Assembly (NCBI RefSeq): GCF_009764685.1
Contig: NZ_VHLM01000077.1
Coordinates: 124,001 to 188,000 of the forward strand
DNA from: Flavobacterium sp. I-STPP5a
GTDB lineage: Bacteria; Bacteroidota; Bacteroidia; Flavobacteriales; Flavobacteriaceae
Length of the DNA: 64,000 nt
Direction of reading: 5' to 3'
Below the pieces are notes generated by a model that was given only the letters and a program-made list of their open reading frames with translations, ran no database searches and was not told the origin of the DNA. Shown here piece after piece: positions 32,558 through 42,299 of this stretch. Made by a program: the position numbers and the translations under genes. Numbering within the stretch: the stretch's first letter is position 1; each line of letters starts with the position of its first letter.

Positions 32558-34168
32558 ATGAAAAAAATAAATTTTATTTACGTGCTATTCGCTTTCGCGA
32601 CCTTACAATCGTGTACCAGTGATTTAGATGTAGTAGCCGAGGATCCTCGTATACTTACACCTGGGCAGTTGTTTGCTACGCCTACAGGATACAAGCAAGC
32701 CCTAGCTGGCGTGTATGGAAATCTTAGCCTAACAGGTACTGGTGATGCAGGTTCTTCTTTCTTAAAAGGTATAGATGCAGGTACTAGCCAGTTTGGTCGT
32801 TGTATGTGGTATTTACAAAATTTAACTACTGATGAGGTAGTGTGGACTTATGAAAATGACGAAGGAACTGCCGAGCTTCAGCGTAATACTTGGACTTCTG
32901 CTAATCCTATTTTGTTGGGAATGTTTAGTAGAACCATGGCTGAGGTTGCTCTTGCGAATGATTTCTTGAGACAATCTACTCCAGCTCTGCTTAGTTCAAG
33001 AGGAATTACAAATCCAGCCGATGTTGCTGAGATTAATGTGTATAGAAATGAAGTACGTGTATTAAGAGCATTTGCTTACTACAACATGATGGACTTGTTT
33101 GGTAAAGCGCCGTTTGTTACTGAAAATGATCCTTTAGATTTTAAAGGACCACAGTATAGTAGATCACAGCTTTTTACTTTTATTGAGAAAGAATTAAATG
33201 AGGTTATTCCTAATTTGAAAGCGGCTAAAACAAATGAGTACGGAAGATTAGACAAAGCGATGGCTCAAATGATTTTGGCTAAGATGTATTTGAATGCTCA
33301 GGTTTACATAGGTACTCCAAAGTATGCTGAATGCATGGCAAAATGTCAAGAGGTAATCGCTGGTGGGTATACCTTAACCACAAAATACCTAGACAACTTT
33401 AAGGCAAATAACCACACTTCATCTGAAATGATTTTTACATTACAATCAGACGGGGTAAAAACTCAAAATTATGGCGCAACAACGGTTATGATTAACGGAC
33501 AAGTTGGTTCGGTTGAGTCTAATGGTGCTGAGTTTGCTGTAGGTGGTTGGGGTGGTGCCCTTAGACTTAGAAAACAATTTGTTGAAAAGTTTGATGGTTC
33601 TCAATTTAATAATGATGAGAGAAAAACGTATTCTGCAGGATCTAGACCTATTGATATTGCTGATTTGACTAATGCGGGACAAGGTTACATTTTACGCAAA
33701 TATTCTAATAAAACAACTACAGGCGTTTCTGGTTCAAACACAACTTTTGTGGATACTGATTTTCCACTTTTTAGATTAGCAGATGCCTATTTGATGTATG
33801 CTGAAGCTCAAATGAGAAAAGATGGTGCTACAAACACTAATAATGCTACAACTGCAACTGCTCAGTCATTAACTTATATTAATGCTTTAAGACAACGCGC
33901 AAATGGTGGAGCAACAATTGGAAATGTTACGGAATCACAAGTGAATCTTGACTTTATTATTGATGAAAGATCACGTGAATTGCATTGGGAAGGTCACAGA
34001 CGTCAAGATTTAATTCGTTTTAACAAATATGGCGGTGGTTCATACAATTGGGCTTGGAAAGGTAATATTGCAAATGGAACTTCTATTGCTTCTGAGTTGA
34101 ATGTATTTCCACTTCCTAGCGCTTCCATTACTGCAAATCCAAACCTAACTCAAAACACGGGTTACTAA
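32558..34168 (+). CDS. SusD/RagB-like starch-binding lipoprotein
   Basis: A 536-residue outer-membrane lipoprotein with lipobox TLQSC (C19). It has the tetratricopeptide-like SusD N-terminal part (EVRVLRAFAYYNMMDLFGKAPFV) and the C-terminal RagB/SusD portion with INALRQRANGG and IIDERSRELHWEGHRRQDLIRFNKYGG. It acts as the surface lid that binds glycans over the SusC barrel. Gene pair order and spacing are those of classical polysaccharide utilisation loci. Confidence 0.95.
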   Translation: MKKINFIYVLFAFATLQSCTSDLDVVAEDPRILTPGQLFATPTGYKQALAGVYGNLSLTGTGDAGSSFLKGIDAGTSQFGRCMWYLQNLTTDEVVWTYENDEGTAELQRNTWTSANPILLGMFSRTMAEVALANDFLRQSTPALLSSRGITNPADVAEINVYRNEVRVLRAFAYYNMMDLFGKAPFVTENDPLDFKGPQYSRSQLFTFIEKELNEVIPNLKAAKTNEYGRLDKAMAQMILAKMYLNAQVYIGTPKYAECMAKCQEVIAGGYTLTTKYLDNFKANNHTSSEMIFTLQSDGVKTQNYGATTVMINGQVGSVESNGAEFAVGGWGGALRLRKQFVEKFDGSQFNNDERKTYSAGSRPIDIADLTNAGQGYILRKYSNKTTTGVSGSNTTFVDTDFPLFRLADAYLMYAEAQMRKDGATNTNNATTATAQSLTYINALRQRANGGATIGNVTESQVNLDFIIDERSRELHWEGHRRQDLIRFNKYGGGSYNWAWKGNIANGTSIASELNVFPLPSASITANPNLTQNTGY

Positions 34169-34196
34169 ATAAAATTTAATTAAAAAAACAGAAAAA

Positions 34197-35018
34197 ATGA
34201 AAAATTTTAATAAAATAGTATTGGCTATGTTAAGTATAGTAGCCATTTCATGTACCGATGACATTCAAAATACGGATAGAGAGCCGGTAGCAGCAACTAA
34301 TGCACCTGTTTTGTTAACTCCAAAAGGAGATTTTAATATTGTGCTTACAAAGGCTACTGAAAAGGATATAGCTACTACGATGGTATGGGATGATGCCGCC
34401 TATGTTGGAACTTCAACCGTTGTAAATTACAGTATTGAAATTGCAAAAGCAGGTACTAAATTTGCTAACCCAACGGTTGTTACTACAACTACTAGTCGTT
34501 TCAAAAGTATTACCGTTGCGGAATTAAACGCAGCGTTAAATAACGGAGGTTTTATTAACAAGCAAGAAAATTTAGTTGACATTCGTATCAAATCATCAGT
34601 TGGTGCAGCAGCAGCAGCTGCTCAGTTTTCTAATTCGTTTACAATCAAAGCTACTCCTTACCGTGTACCACTAGCATCATCACACTGGTTAGTAGGTGCT
34701 GCCACTCCTGGTGGATGGACATGGGATAACGATGCCGAAACTGAGTTTCCACTTGTTCCTGGACAAACTAATGTTTTCCAAGTATCAGTAGTATTAAAAA
34801 ATGGTGAAGCATTTCGTATCTTTTTAGGAAACAACTTTACCAGCAACGGAAATTGGGATTCAAGTAGAAATTACCCGTTTTATGCTAATGCAAGTTATAC
34901 CATTACACCAGAGTTAGTTAATGCAAACGATGGGGATAGTAACTTCAAATATGTAGGAGTTACAGGTTTAAGAGTACTGAAAGTAGATGGAGTTGCTAAG
35001 ACGATCACTTTAAATTAA
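34197..35018 (+). CDS. SusE/SusF-like surface lipoprotein
   Basis: A 273-residue lipoprotein (AISC, lipobox C19). The N-terminal SusE-type beta-sandwich (LLTPKGDFNIVL...TMVWDDAAYVGTSTVVNYSIEI) is followed by a single C-terminal carbohydrate-binding-like module (HWLVGAATPGGWTWDND...RIFLGNN) with the surface tryptophans expected for starch binding. Bacteroides SusE has about 390 residues with two such modules; this one looks like a one-module form. Third gene of the susCDE operon, closed by a terminator. Confidence 0.87.
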   Translation: MKNFNKIVLAMLSIVAISCTDDIQNTDREPVAATNAPVLLTPKGDFNIVLTKATEKDIATTMVWDDAAYVGTSTVVNYSIEIAKAGTKFANPTVVTTTTSRFKSITVAELNAALNNGGFINKQENLVDIRIKSSVGAAAAAAQFSNSFTIKATPYRVPLASSHWLVGAATPGGWTWDNDAETEFPLVPGQTNVFQVSVVLKNGEAFRIFLGNNFTSNGNWDSSRNYPFYANASYTITPELVNANDGDSNFKYVGVTGLRVLKVDGVAKTITLN

Positions 35019-35031
35019 TTTTTTTTTTGAT

Positions 35032-35067
35032 AAAAAAGGGCTGTCAAATACCGATAGCCCTTTTTTT
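35032..35067 (+). terminator. terminator after the susE-like gene
   Basis: GGGCTGTC and GATAGCCC form a stem with one G-T pair, flanked by A's and followed by seven T. Being only 28 bases before the next gene, it may allow partial read-through. Confidence 0.85.
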
Positions 35068-35095
35068 ATTTCACTACATCTAACTCATTTAAACC

Positions 35096-37984
35096 ATGAA
35101 AAAAATACTACTTTTTGTATTGTTTTGTGTATCGCTATCGGTTTTTGGGCAACAACAAAACATTACGTATACCATTACTCCTGCTACTTTTGAAGAAGGA
35201 ACTACTGTAACTTTAACCGTGAGTGGTGCTTCTATTAATGAGTCTGCTTGGGGAGTAACGGGCAATGCTTTATATATTTGGGCATGGTCTTTTGACATCA
35301 ATGATGCAAATATTGTTGATTGTCCTACTAACGGTGCATGGACAGCTTCTAATGAAGCGAACCGATTTACGTATGATTCGGGCTCAGATACCTACACAAA
35401 AACATTTACACCAAACACTTTTTATAACAGAAACGGAATAGGTAGAATCGGTTTTTTAGTGAAAGCTAAAGACGGAAGTGGTGATAAAAAATCGCAAGAT
35501 ATAATCAATGAAGTAGGTTCATTTCAAGTAACATTGACTGCTCCTTCAGAAAATAGCGCAACTATCATTTCTAGTAGCGGAAGTTTGAATATTTCAGCTT
35601 CAAATACGGGTGGAAATGCGAGTTACGTTTTAAAAGCAAACGGAGTAACAGTAAACACAAACTCTTTTACTGCTAACTACAATTTTAATCAAACAGGAAT
35701 TACTAGCAATCAAAATTACGAACTTCAAGTAACTCAAGGTGCCACAACAATTAGTAAAAAATTTAGCGCTATTGTAAACCCAAATGCTGCTAGCCAAGCC
35801 ATACCAATGGGGTTGTTAGATGGTATAAATTATAATACTGCGGATGCCTCAAAAGCAACACTTGTACTTGATGCGCCATTTAAAGACTTTGTTTACGTTG
35901 CAGGAAGTTTTAATAATTGGCAACCTACAGACGTTTATGCTATGAAAAAGGACCCGATCTCTGGGAAGTTTTGGTTAGAATTAACAGGCTTAACATCTGG
36001 AGTAAATTACACCTATCAATACTGGGTTGTTGATGCTACTCCAAGTGCTGGATCAGCATCACTTGTAAAAACAGCCGATCCTTATTCTACTTTAGTTTTG
36101 TCTCCTTTTGACGATGGGGGCATTCCTGCTTCAAAATATCCAAACATGCCTGTGTATCCTGCTGGTCAGGAACGTGAGGTAACTGTTTTACAAACGGGTA
36201 AAACGCCTTTTGCATGGAGTGCTGCTACTACTAATTTTGTCAAACCAGCCAAAGAAAAACTAGTTGTTTACGAATTATTAGTACGTGATTTTGATGCTAA
36301 TAGAAGTTATCAGGACTTAATTAATAAGATTGATTATTTCAAAAATTTGAAAATAAATGCGATTGAATTAATGCCTGTTATGGAGTATGAAGGCAACGAA
36401 AGCTGGGGGTATAACACCTCATTTCATTTGGCTTTGGATAAATTCTACGGAACTTCTGACAAGTTAAAAGAATTTATTGATTTGTGCCATCAAAACGGGA
36501 TAGCCGTAATTCTTGATGTGGCGTTAAATCATGCTTTTGGTCGTAATCCTATGGTTCGTATGTGGATGAACGATCCTGACGGTGATGGCTGGGGTTCTCC
36601 TTCTACTGAGAATCCTTATTTTAATACAACTGCCATGCACAGTTACAGTGTGGGTGAAGATTTTAACCATCAGCAACCTAGAACACAAAATTATGTGCAA
36701 AGGGTCATTAAACAATGGGTTGAAGAATATAAAATTGATGGATTTAGATGGGATTTAACCAAAGGGTTTACCCAAAATTGCCCAGCTAATGTAGCTGGAG
36801 GTCAGGAAAATTGTACTGGAAATAGACAGCAAGATAGAGTAGAGGTATTGCAAAAATATGCCGATTATTCTTGGAATTTAGATCCAAATCACTATGTTAT
36901 TTTTGAACATTTAGGCGGAAATGACGAAGAACAGCAATGGGCCAATTACAGATTGAATGAAACTCCAAGCAAGGGAGTAATGATGTGGGGAATATTGACA
37001 AGTCAATACAACAATCTTACAAAAGGATTTTCTGGCAACATATCAGGAATGAACGCTTCTAGTAGAGGGTTTACAGCGCATAGATTAATGGGTTATGCTG
37101 AAAGTCATGATGAAGAACGTTTGATGTATAATAACATACAGTCTGGAAATAACAGCAGTACTGCACATGATGTCAAAAACTTAAATGTGGCTCTGTCTAG
37201 AATGTCTGCTTTGGGAGCCGTTTCATTATTGGTTCCTGGACCAAAAATGATTTGGCAATTTGGGGAGCTAGGTTGGGAAAAGTCTATCTTTTCTTGTAAC
37301 AATGGCGTTGTAAACACACCTTCTGATGGTACTTCTGGCGATTGTAAGCTAGATACAAAACCACAACCGCAATGGACTGGTAACTGGCTTGGGGATACTA
37401 ATAGAAGTAAAATTTACGATGATTGGGCCAAAATGATTACCATGAAAACAATGGAACCGGTTTTTTCTGGTACCGCAAGTATTGCAAACACGAGTTCGTT
37501 ATACCCTAATATTAAAATTACCAACAGCGCTTTGGCTTCAAGCCAATTAAAAGATGTTTTGATTCTTGCTAATTTTAATGTAACCGCTCAAACAGTTCCA
37601 TCTGGTTTTGCTTACACAGGTACGTGGTATAATTTGATGGACAATAGTGAAATTGTAATTTCAAGTACATCACAACCAATATCTTTACAGCCAGGTGAGT
37701 TTAAAATATACGGGAATAAAACAGCTTCTTTGGCAATTGCCGATTATGAAAAATCACCAACTATTGTGTTGTATCCAAACCCAGTATCTGATTATTTTAT
37801 ATTGAATGAAACTATTTCTAAAGTTCAAATTTTTTCTATCACGGGACAATTGGTTAAAAGTTTTGATGCTACTAAAACAGCAGGATCTCCATTTTTAGTT
37901 AGTGATTTGAATCAAGGACTTTACATTGTAAAAACATTTGATGAGAATAATGTCATGAAGGTCTTGAAACTATTGAAAAATTAA
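35096..37984 (+). CDS. secreted GH13 alpha-amylase/pullulanase-type enzyme with T9SS tail
   Basis: A 962-residue exported enzyme: signal peptide (to SVFGQ), an N-terminal beta domain with an IYIWAWSFD-like starch-binding pattern, a second beta module, a CBM48-like module (about 255-345; VYVAGSFNNWQPTDV), the GH13 catalytic barrel (about 390-800) and a C-terminal Por-secretion tail (about 885-962; LYPNPVSDYF...GLYIVK) used by type IX secretion. Catalytic residues: D553 in GFRWDLTKG, E604 in IFEHLGG and H671-D672 in ESHDEE. It probably makes the first cuts in starch at the cell surface. It follows the susCDE genes. Confidence 0.93.
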   Translation: MKKILLFVLFCVSLSVFGQQQNITYTITPATFEEGTTVTLTVSGASINESAWGVTGNALYIWAWSFDINDANIVDCPTNGAWTASNEANRFTYDSGSDTYTKTFTPNTFYNRNGIGRIGFLVKAKDGSGDKKSQDIINEVGSFQVTLTAPSENSATIISSSGSLNISASNTGGNASYVLKANGVTVNTNSFTANYNFNQTGITSNQNYELQVTQGATTISKKFSAIVNPNAASQAIPMGLLDGINYNTADASKATLVLDAPFKDFVYVAGSFNNWQPTDVYAMKKDPISGKFWLELTGLTSGVNYTYQYWVVDATPSAGSASLVKTADPYSTLVLSPFDDGGIPASKYPNMPVYPAGQEREVTVLQTGKTPFAWSAATTNFVKPAKEKLVVYELLVRDFDANRSYQDLINKIDYFKNLKINAIELMPVMEYEGNESWGYNTSFHLALDKFYGTSDKLKEFIDLCHQNGIAVILDVALNHAFGRNPMVRMWMNDPDGDGWGSPSTENPYFNTTAMHSYSVGEDFNHQQPRTQNYVQRVIKQWVEEYKIDGFRWDLTKGFTQNCPANVAGGQENCTGNRQQDRVEVLQKYADYSWNLDPNHYVIFEHLGGNDEEQQWANYRLNETPSKGVMMWGILTSQYNNLTKGFSGNISGMNASSRGFTAHRLMGYAESHDEERLMYNNIQSGNNSSTAHDVKNLNVALSRMSALGAVSLLVPGPKMIWQFGELGWEKSIFSCNNGVVNTPSDGTSGDCKLDTKPQPQWTGNWLGDTNRSKIYDDWAKMITMKTMEPVFSGTASIANTSSLYPNIKITNSALASSQLKDVLILANFNVTAQTVPSGFAYTGTWYNLMDNSEIVISSTSQPISLQPGEFKIYGNKTASLAIADYEKSPTIVLYPNPVSDYFILNETISKVQIFSITGQLVKSFDATKTAGSPFLVSDLNQGLYIVKTFDENNVMKVLKLLKN

Positions 37985-38002
37985 TAAGACGTTGAATTAG
38001 TG

Positions 38003-38035
38003 AAAAACGGCTGTCCTTAAAAGATAGCCGTTTTT
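38003..38035 (+). terminator. terminator after the T9SS GH13 gene
   Basis: AAAAACGGCTGTC and GATAGCCGTTTTT form a 12-13-bp stem with a G-T pair and a 7-base loop. Confidence 0.85.
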
Positions 38036-38037
38036 GT

Positions 38038-38071
38038 ATAAAAAAACTGCTCCAGAAGTGAAGCAGTTTTT
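38038..38071 (-). terminator. terminator of the acs operon
   Basis: AAAAACTGCT and AGCAGTTTTT form a 10-bp stem; the minus strand continues with T's. It follows the acs stop by 23 bases and faces the terminator of the convergent GH13 gene. Confidence 0.85.
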
Positions 38072-38094
38072 CAACAACAAATAAAAACTAAAAA

Positions 38095-40002
38095 TTAAAT
38101 TTTACCATTTTTGATTTCGTCCACTATTTCAGGATTCAACAAGGTTGAAGTATCTCCAAAATTAGAGTAATCCCCTTCGGCTATTTTACGTAGAATTCTA
38201 CGCATGATTTTGCCAGATCTGGTTTTGGGTAGACCAGAGACAAACTGAATTTTATCCAACTTTGCAATAGGTCCAATGTGATCAGATATGTGTTGATTAA
38301 TTTCTTTACTCAGATTTTCTCTATCGCGATATTCTCCAGTTTCTTTTAGAATTACAAAGCCATACAAAGCATTTCCTTTGATATCATGGGGGAAACCTAC
38401 AATAGCACTTTCAGCAACCGCTGGATGTTCGTTGATAGCATCTTCAATAGGGGCTGTTCCAAGGTTATGACCAGAAACAATTACAACATCGTCTACGCGG
38501 CCCGTGATTCTGTAATACCCAACTTCGTCACGCAAAGCGCCATCGCCAGTGAAATATTTACCTGGAAAGGTAGAGAAATAAGTGTCTTTATATCGTTGAT
38601 GATCACCCCAAATAGTTCTAGCAATTCCTGGCCAAGGGAATTTAATACACAAACTTCCCGTTACTTGATTGCCCTCAATTTCGTTGCGTTTTTCATCCAT
38701 CAAAACAGGTTGGATTCCCGGTAATGGTAACGATGCATAGGTAGGTTTTGTTGGTGTTACAAAAGCAATTGGTGATATCATGATTCCTCCGGTTTCGGTT
38801 TGCCACCAAGTGTCCACTACAGGACATTTTTTATCGCCTACATGGTTGTTGTACCAGTGCCAAGCTTCCTCATTGATAGGTTCTCCCACGGATCCAATGA
38901 CTTTCAAAGAGGTCAATTGGTATCGTTGTACAAATTCGATACTTTCTTTCGCTAAAGCTCTAATGGCTGTAGGGGCAGTATAGAATTGAGTGACTTTATG
39001 TTTCTCAATAGTTTGCCAAAACCTACTGAAATCAGGATAGGAGGGAACGCCTTCGAAAATTACTGTCGTAGCTCCATTCAATAAAGGGCCATACAAAATA
39101 TAGGAGTGTCCAGTGATCCAACCAATATCAGCAGTGCACCAAAAAATGTCGTTGTCCTCGTAATTAAAAACATTCTTAAACGTATAGGCGGTATACACCA
39201 TATAGCCTGCAGTAGTATGAACCATACCTTTTGGTTTTCCTGTAGAGCCAGAAGTGTACAAAATAAACAACGGATCTTCGGCATCCATAATTTCGGCCAC
39301 GTTATTGTCTGATGCAGCATCTAGAAGTGGCTGTAACCATTGGTCACGACCTTCTTTCATATTGATAGTTGAGTTGATTCTTTTAGCAACCAATACTTTT
39401 TCAACGCAATCGCAACTCAATAAGGCTTCGTCAACGATACTTTTTAAATCAATTGTTTTATTGCCGCGATAGCCACCATCTGAAGTTACGACCATTTTAC
39501 AAGTGCTGTCATTTATACGAGCTGCCACCGCCGATGCCGAGAATCCTGCAAAAACAACGGAGTGAATAGCACCTATTCTTGCACAAGCTAGCGTAGTAAC
39601 AGCTAGTTCTGGAATCATAGGCAAATAAATGCATACGCGATCTCCTTTTTGTATGCCTTGCTCTTGTAAAACATTTGCCATTTTGCACACACGCTCATGT
39701 AGTTCGTTATAGGAAATGTGTAAAGCGGTTTCTGTTGGATCATTGGGTTCAAAAATGATGGCAGTTTTTGTTCCGTTTTTTGCTAAATGTCTGTCAATAC
39801 AATTTTTGGTGATATTTACTTTGGCTTCGGTAAACCATTTTATCTCGGCTTCGGCCATATTAAAATCAACCACTTTATCCCATTCTTGGTACCAAGTAAA
39901 GTTTTCAGAGGCTACTTTGTCCCAGAATTTTTTTGGTTCACGAACTGATTTTTTGTAATGTTTAAAATATTCTTCTAAATTATTAATCTTATAGTAACTC
40001 AT
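38095..40002 (-). CDS. acs: acetyl-CoA synthetase (AMP-forming)
   Basis: A 635-residue cytoplasmic enzyme that activates acetate to acetyl-CoA with ATP. Motifs: phosphate loop YTSGSTGKPKGMVH, DTWWQTETGG (substrate/AMP site), GRVDDVVIVSGHNLG and the C-terminal PKTRSGKIMRRILRK with the lysine acetylated in Acs. Length is typical of Acs (about 630-650). Last of five closely spaced minus-strand genes that include a sensor kinase and a second acyl-CoA synthetase, which strongly indicates regulation by that sensor. Confidence 0.94.
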   Translation of the reverse strand: MSYYKINNLEEYFKHYKKSVREPKKFWDKVASENFTWYQEWDKVVDFNMAEAEIKWFTEAKVNITKNCIDRHLAKNGTKTAIIFEPNDPTETALHISYNELHERVCKMANVLQEQGIQKGDRVCIYLPMIPELAVTTLACARIGAIHSVVFAGFSASAVAARINDSTCKMVVTSDGGYRGNKTIDLKSIVDEALLSCDCVEKVLVAKRINSTINMKEGRDQWLQPLLDAASDNNVAEIMDAEDPLFILYTSGSTGKPKGMVHTTAGYMVYTAYTFKNVFNYEDNDIFWCTADIGWITGHSYILYGPLLNGATTVIFEGVPSYPDFSRFWQTIEKHKVTQFYTAPTAIRALAKESIEFVQRYQLTSLKVIGSVGEPINEEAWHWYNNHVGDKKCPVVDTWWQTETGGIMISPIAFVTPTKPTYASLPLPGIQPVLMDEKRNEIEGNQVTGSLCIKFPWPGIARTIWGDHQRYKDTYFSTFPGKYFTGDGALRDEVGYYRITGRVDDVVIVSGHNLGTAPIEDAINEHPAVAESAIVGFPHDIKGNALYGFVILKETGEYRDRENLSKEINQHISDHIGPIAKLDKIQFVSGLPKTRSGKIMRRILRKIAEGDYSNFGDTSTLLNPEIVDEIKNGKI

Positions 40003-40017
40003 GATGTTTGATAAATT

Positions 40018-41916
40018 TTATAAATTATAACTACCTATTTTATGTTTTTGTACTGTTTGTGTAATTTCGTCAATAATGGTTTCGTCATCAATTGTAGATG
40101 GAATTTGAAAGGTTTCACCATCAACAATACTTCGCATTAGTTTTCTCAAGATTTTTCCAGATCTTGTTTTTGGTAAACGTTGCACTACAACTACATTTCG
40201 CAGCGAAGCAACGGCCCCAATTTGCTGCCGAACCAGTTTTATAATTTCTTGTTCTAATTGGTATTGTTGCATTTCGGTTCCTAGTTTAGTCACGACCAAT
40301 GCTAGCGGAACTTGTCCTTTTAGCTCATCGTGAATGCCTATAACTGAACATTCTGCAACGCAGGGATGAGCAGCCACAACTTCCTCCATTTCTGCGGTTG
40401 ATAAACGGTGTCCAGCTACATTAATAACATCATCGGTTCTTCCGGTAATAAAAATATAACCGTCTTCATCTTTATAACCACCGTCACCAGAAAGGTAATA
40501 GCCATCAAATTTGCTAAAGTAACTGGCTTTAAATCGGGCTTCATTTGCCCAAATTCCTAGCAGGTTTCCGGGTGGCAATGGTAATTTTATGACCACAAGC
40601 CCTTCTTCATTTGGACCTAGTTCTTGGCCGTTTTCATTGAAAATCCGAATGTCATAGCCACAAACTGCTTTTGTAGCCGAACCAGATTTGACAGGCATTT
40701 TTTCAATTCCAAGGGAGTTGGCAATCATGGGCCAACCAGATTCGGTTTGCCACCAATGGTCAATGACAGGAATTGGAATGTGTTCTTGATACCATTCTAA
40801 CGTTGCATTGTCACAGCGTTCTCCTGCTAAAAATTGATTTTTTAAACAACTTAAATCGTATTGTTTGATGAATTCTCCGTTAGGATCTTCTTTTTTAATG
40901 GCTCTAATGGCAGTTGGTGCTGTAAACATAGTACCTACTTTATGTTCCGAAATAATTCTCCAAAACGTGCTGGCGTCAGGAGTTTTTATTGGTTTGCCCT
41001 CAAATATAATGGTTGTATTTCGGTTTAATAATGGGCCATACAAAATGTAGCTGTGTCCTACTGCCCAACCCATATCCGATGCTGCCCAAAAAACTTCATC
41101 TTGATTTACGTTGTAAATATGTTTCATCGAGAATTTCAATGCAACGGCATAACCTCCAGTGTCTCTTACAATTCCTTTTGGTTTTCCTGTAGTTCCAGAT
41201 GTGTATAAAATATAAAGCGGATGATTAGAAGGTAAGGCAACACAGGATGTCTCTTCTGATCCGTACACTAAAGCGTCATAATCTACATCATATTTTTTAA
41301 ACGGGATTCTAGCTCCTAATTTTCTATTGAAAACGATAACTTTTTTTGGTCGGTGACTCGCTAATGCAATGGCTTCATCGACTAATGGTTTGTAGGCAAT
41401 TAATCGATCTACTTCTATTCCTGACGAAGCCGTAATAATGGCACGCGGTTTACAATCATCAATGCGGATAGCCAATTCATGTGGTGCAAAACCACCAAAA
41501 ACAACCGAATGAATTACTCCAATACGTGCGCAAGCTAACATTGCAAATGCTGTTTGCGGAATCATAGGCATGTAAATAATGGCCGTATCCCCTTTTTTTA
41601 AACCTAATGCAAGCATGCCACCTGCTAGTTTTGCTACTTCGGTTTTTACCTCAGAGAAGGTGTATTTTTTTACGGTTTGTGTTACTGGAGAATCATATAT
41701 TAGGGCAACTTGGTCGCCATATCCATCTTGAATGTGTTTGTCAAGGGCTAAGTAACAAATGTTCAATTCTCCGTCTTTGTACCATTGTGGATATCCATTT
41801 TCATCTTTCGATAAAATGGTCGCTGGTTTGTTGAACCATTCAATTTCATCGGCCTGTGCTGTCCAAAATGCTTCTGGTTGGTCGATGCTTCGGGTATAAA
41901 TTTCTTCGTACTTCAT
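40018..41916 (-). CDS. propionyl-CoA synthetase-like acyl-CoA synthetase
   Basis: A 632-residue AMP-forming synthetase of the PrpE/ACSS3 type. YTSGTTGKPKGIVRDTGGYAV is the PrpE-type form of the phosphate loop (Acs has HTTAGY at the last part); DHWWQTESGWPM, GRTDDVINVAGHRLS and PKTRSGKILRKLMR are the other motifs. It probably activates propionate, possibly acetate as well; substrate choice cannot be fixed from sequence. 15 bases separate it from acs and 17 from the response-regulator gene. Confidence 0.87.
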   Translation of the reverse strand: MKYEEIYTRSIDQPEAFWTAQADEIEWFNKPATILSKDENGYPQWYKDGELNICYLALDKHIQDGYGDQVALIYDSPVTQTVKKYTFSEVKTEVAKLAGGMLALGLKKGDTAIIYMPMIPQTAFAMLACARIGVIHSVVFGGFAPHELAIRIDDCKPRAIITASSGIEVDRLIAYKPLVDEAIALASHRPKKVIVFNRKLGARIPFKKYDVDYDALVYGSEETSCVALPSNHPLYILYTSGTTGKPKGIVRDTGGYAVALKFSMKHIYNVNQDEVFWAASDMGWAVGHSYILYGPLLNRNTTIIFEGKPIKTPDASTFWRIISEHKVGTMFTAPTAIRAIKKEDPNGEFIKQYDLSCLKNQFLAGERCDNATLEWYQEHIPIPVIDHWWQTESGWPMIANSLGIEKMPVKSGSATKAVCGYDIRIFNENGQELGPNEEGLVVIKLPLPPGNLLGIWANEARFKASYFSKFDGYYLSGDGGYKDEDGYIFITGRTDDVINVAGHRLSTAEMEEVVAAHPCVAECSVIGIHDELKGQVPLALVVTKLGTEMQQYQLEQEIIKLVRQQIGAVASLRNVVVVQRLPKTRSGKILRKLMRSIVDGETFQIPSTIDDETIIDEITQTVQKHKIGSYNL

Positions 41917-41933
41917 GGTGTTGAATTTGTTCT

Positions 41934-42296
41934 TTATTGAATTAAATCCTGTACTTGTTCTACTAACTTTTTGATCGAAAATGGTTTCACTACATACAAG
42001 TTAGCACCTAAGGAGAGCCCTTTTTCAATGTCTTTTTCTTTATTTTTTGCCGAAAGGAAAATTACCTTGCAATGTTGCAAACGTTCCTCTTTTTTTATTT
42101 GTTCCAATGTTGCAAAACCATCCACCATGGGCATCATAACATCCAGTATAATAACGTCTGGGAGTTTAGTTTGCAAAATGTCCAATGCTTCTTGTCCGTC
42201 ACGGGCTATAAAAACCTCAAAATTGTTTTTTTTGAAAGTATATTCTAATGACATTACAATATTTGGCTCGTCATCTACAATTAAAATTTTTTTCAT
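41934..42296 (-). CDS. receiver-only response regulator
   Basis: A 120-residue single receiver domain: acidic pocket D8-D9, phospho-acceptor D52 in IILDVMMP and lysine in VVKPF near residue 104. There is no DNA-binding or other output domain. It begins 3 bases after the stop of the transporter-sensor kinase, so it should be its direct partner. In Pseudomonas and Vibrio, the matching CrbR/CbrB-type regulator carries its own output domain; here the signal must pass to another protein, be a phosphate sink, or act by protein contact. Confidence 0.92.
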   Translation of the reverse strand: MKKILIVDDEPNIVMSLEYTFKKNNFEVFIARDGQEALDILQTKLPDVIILDVMMPMVDGFATLEQIKKEERLQHCKVIFLSAKNKEKDIEKGLSLGANLYVVKPFSIKKLVEQVQDLIQ

Positions 42297-42299
42297 TTT

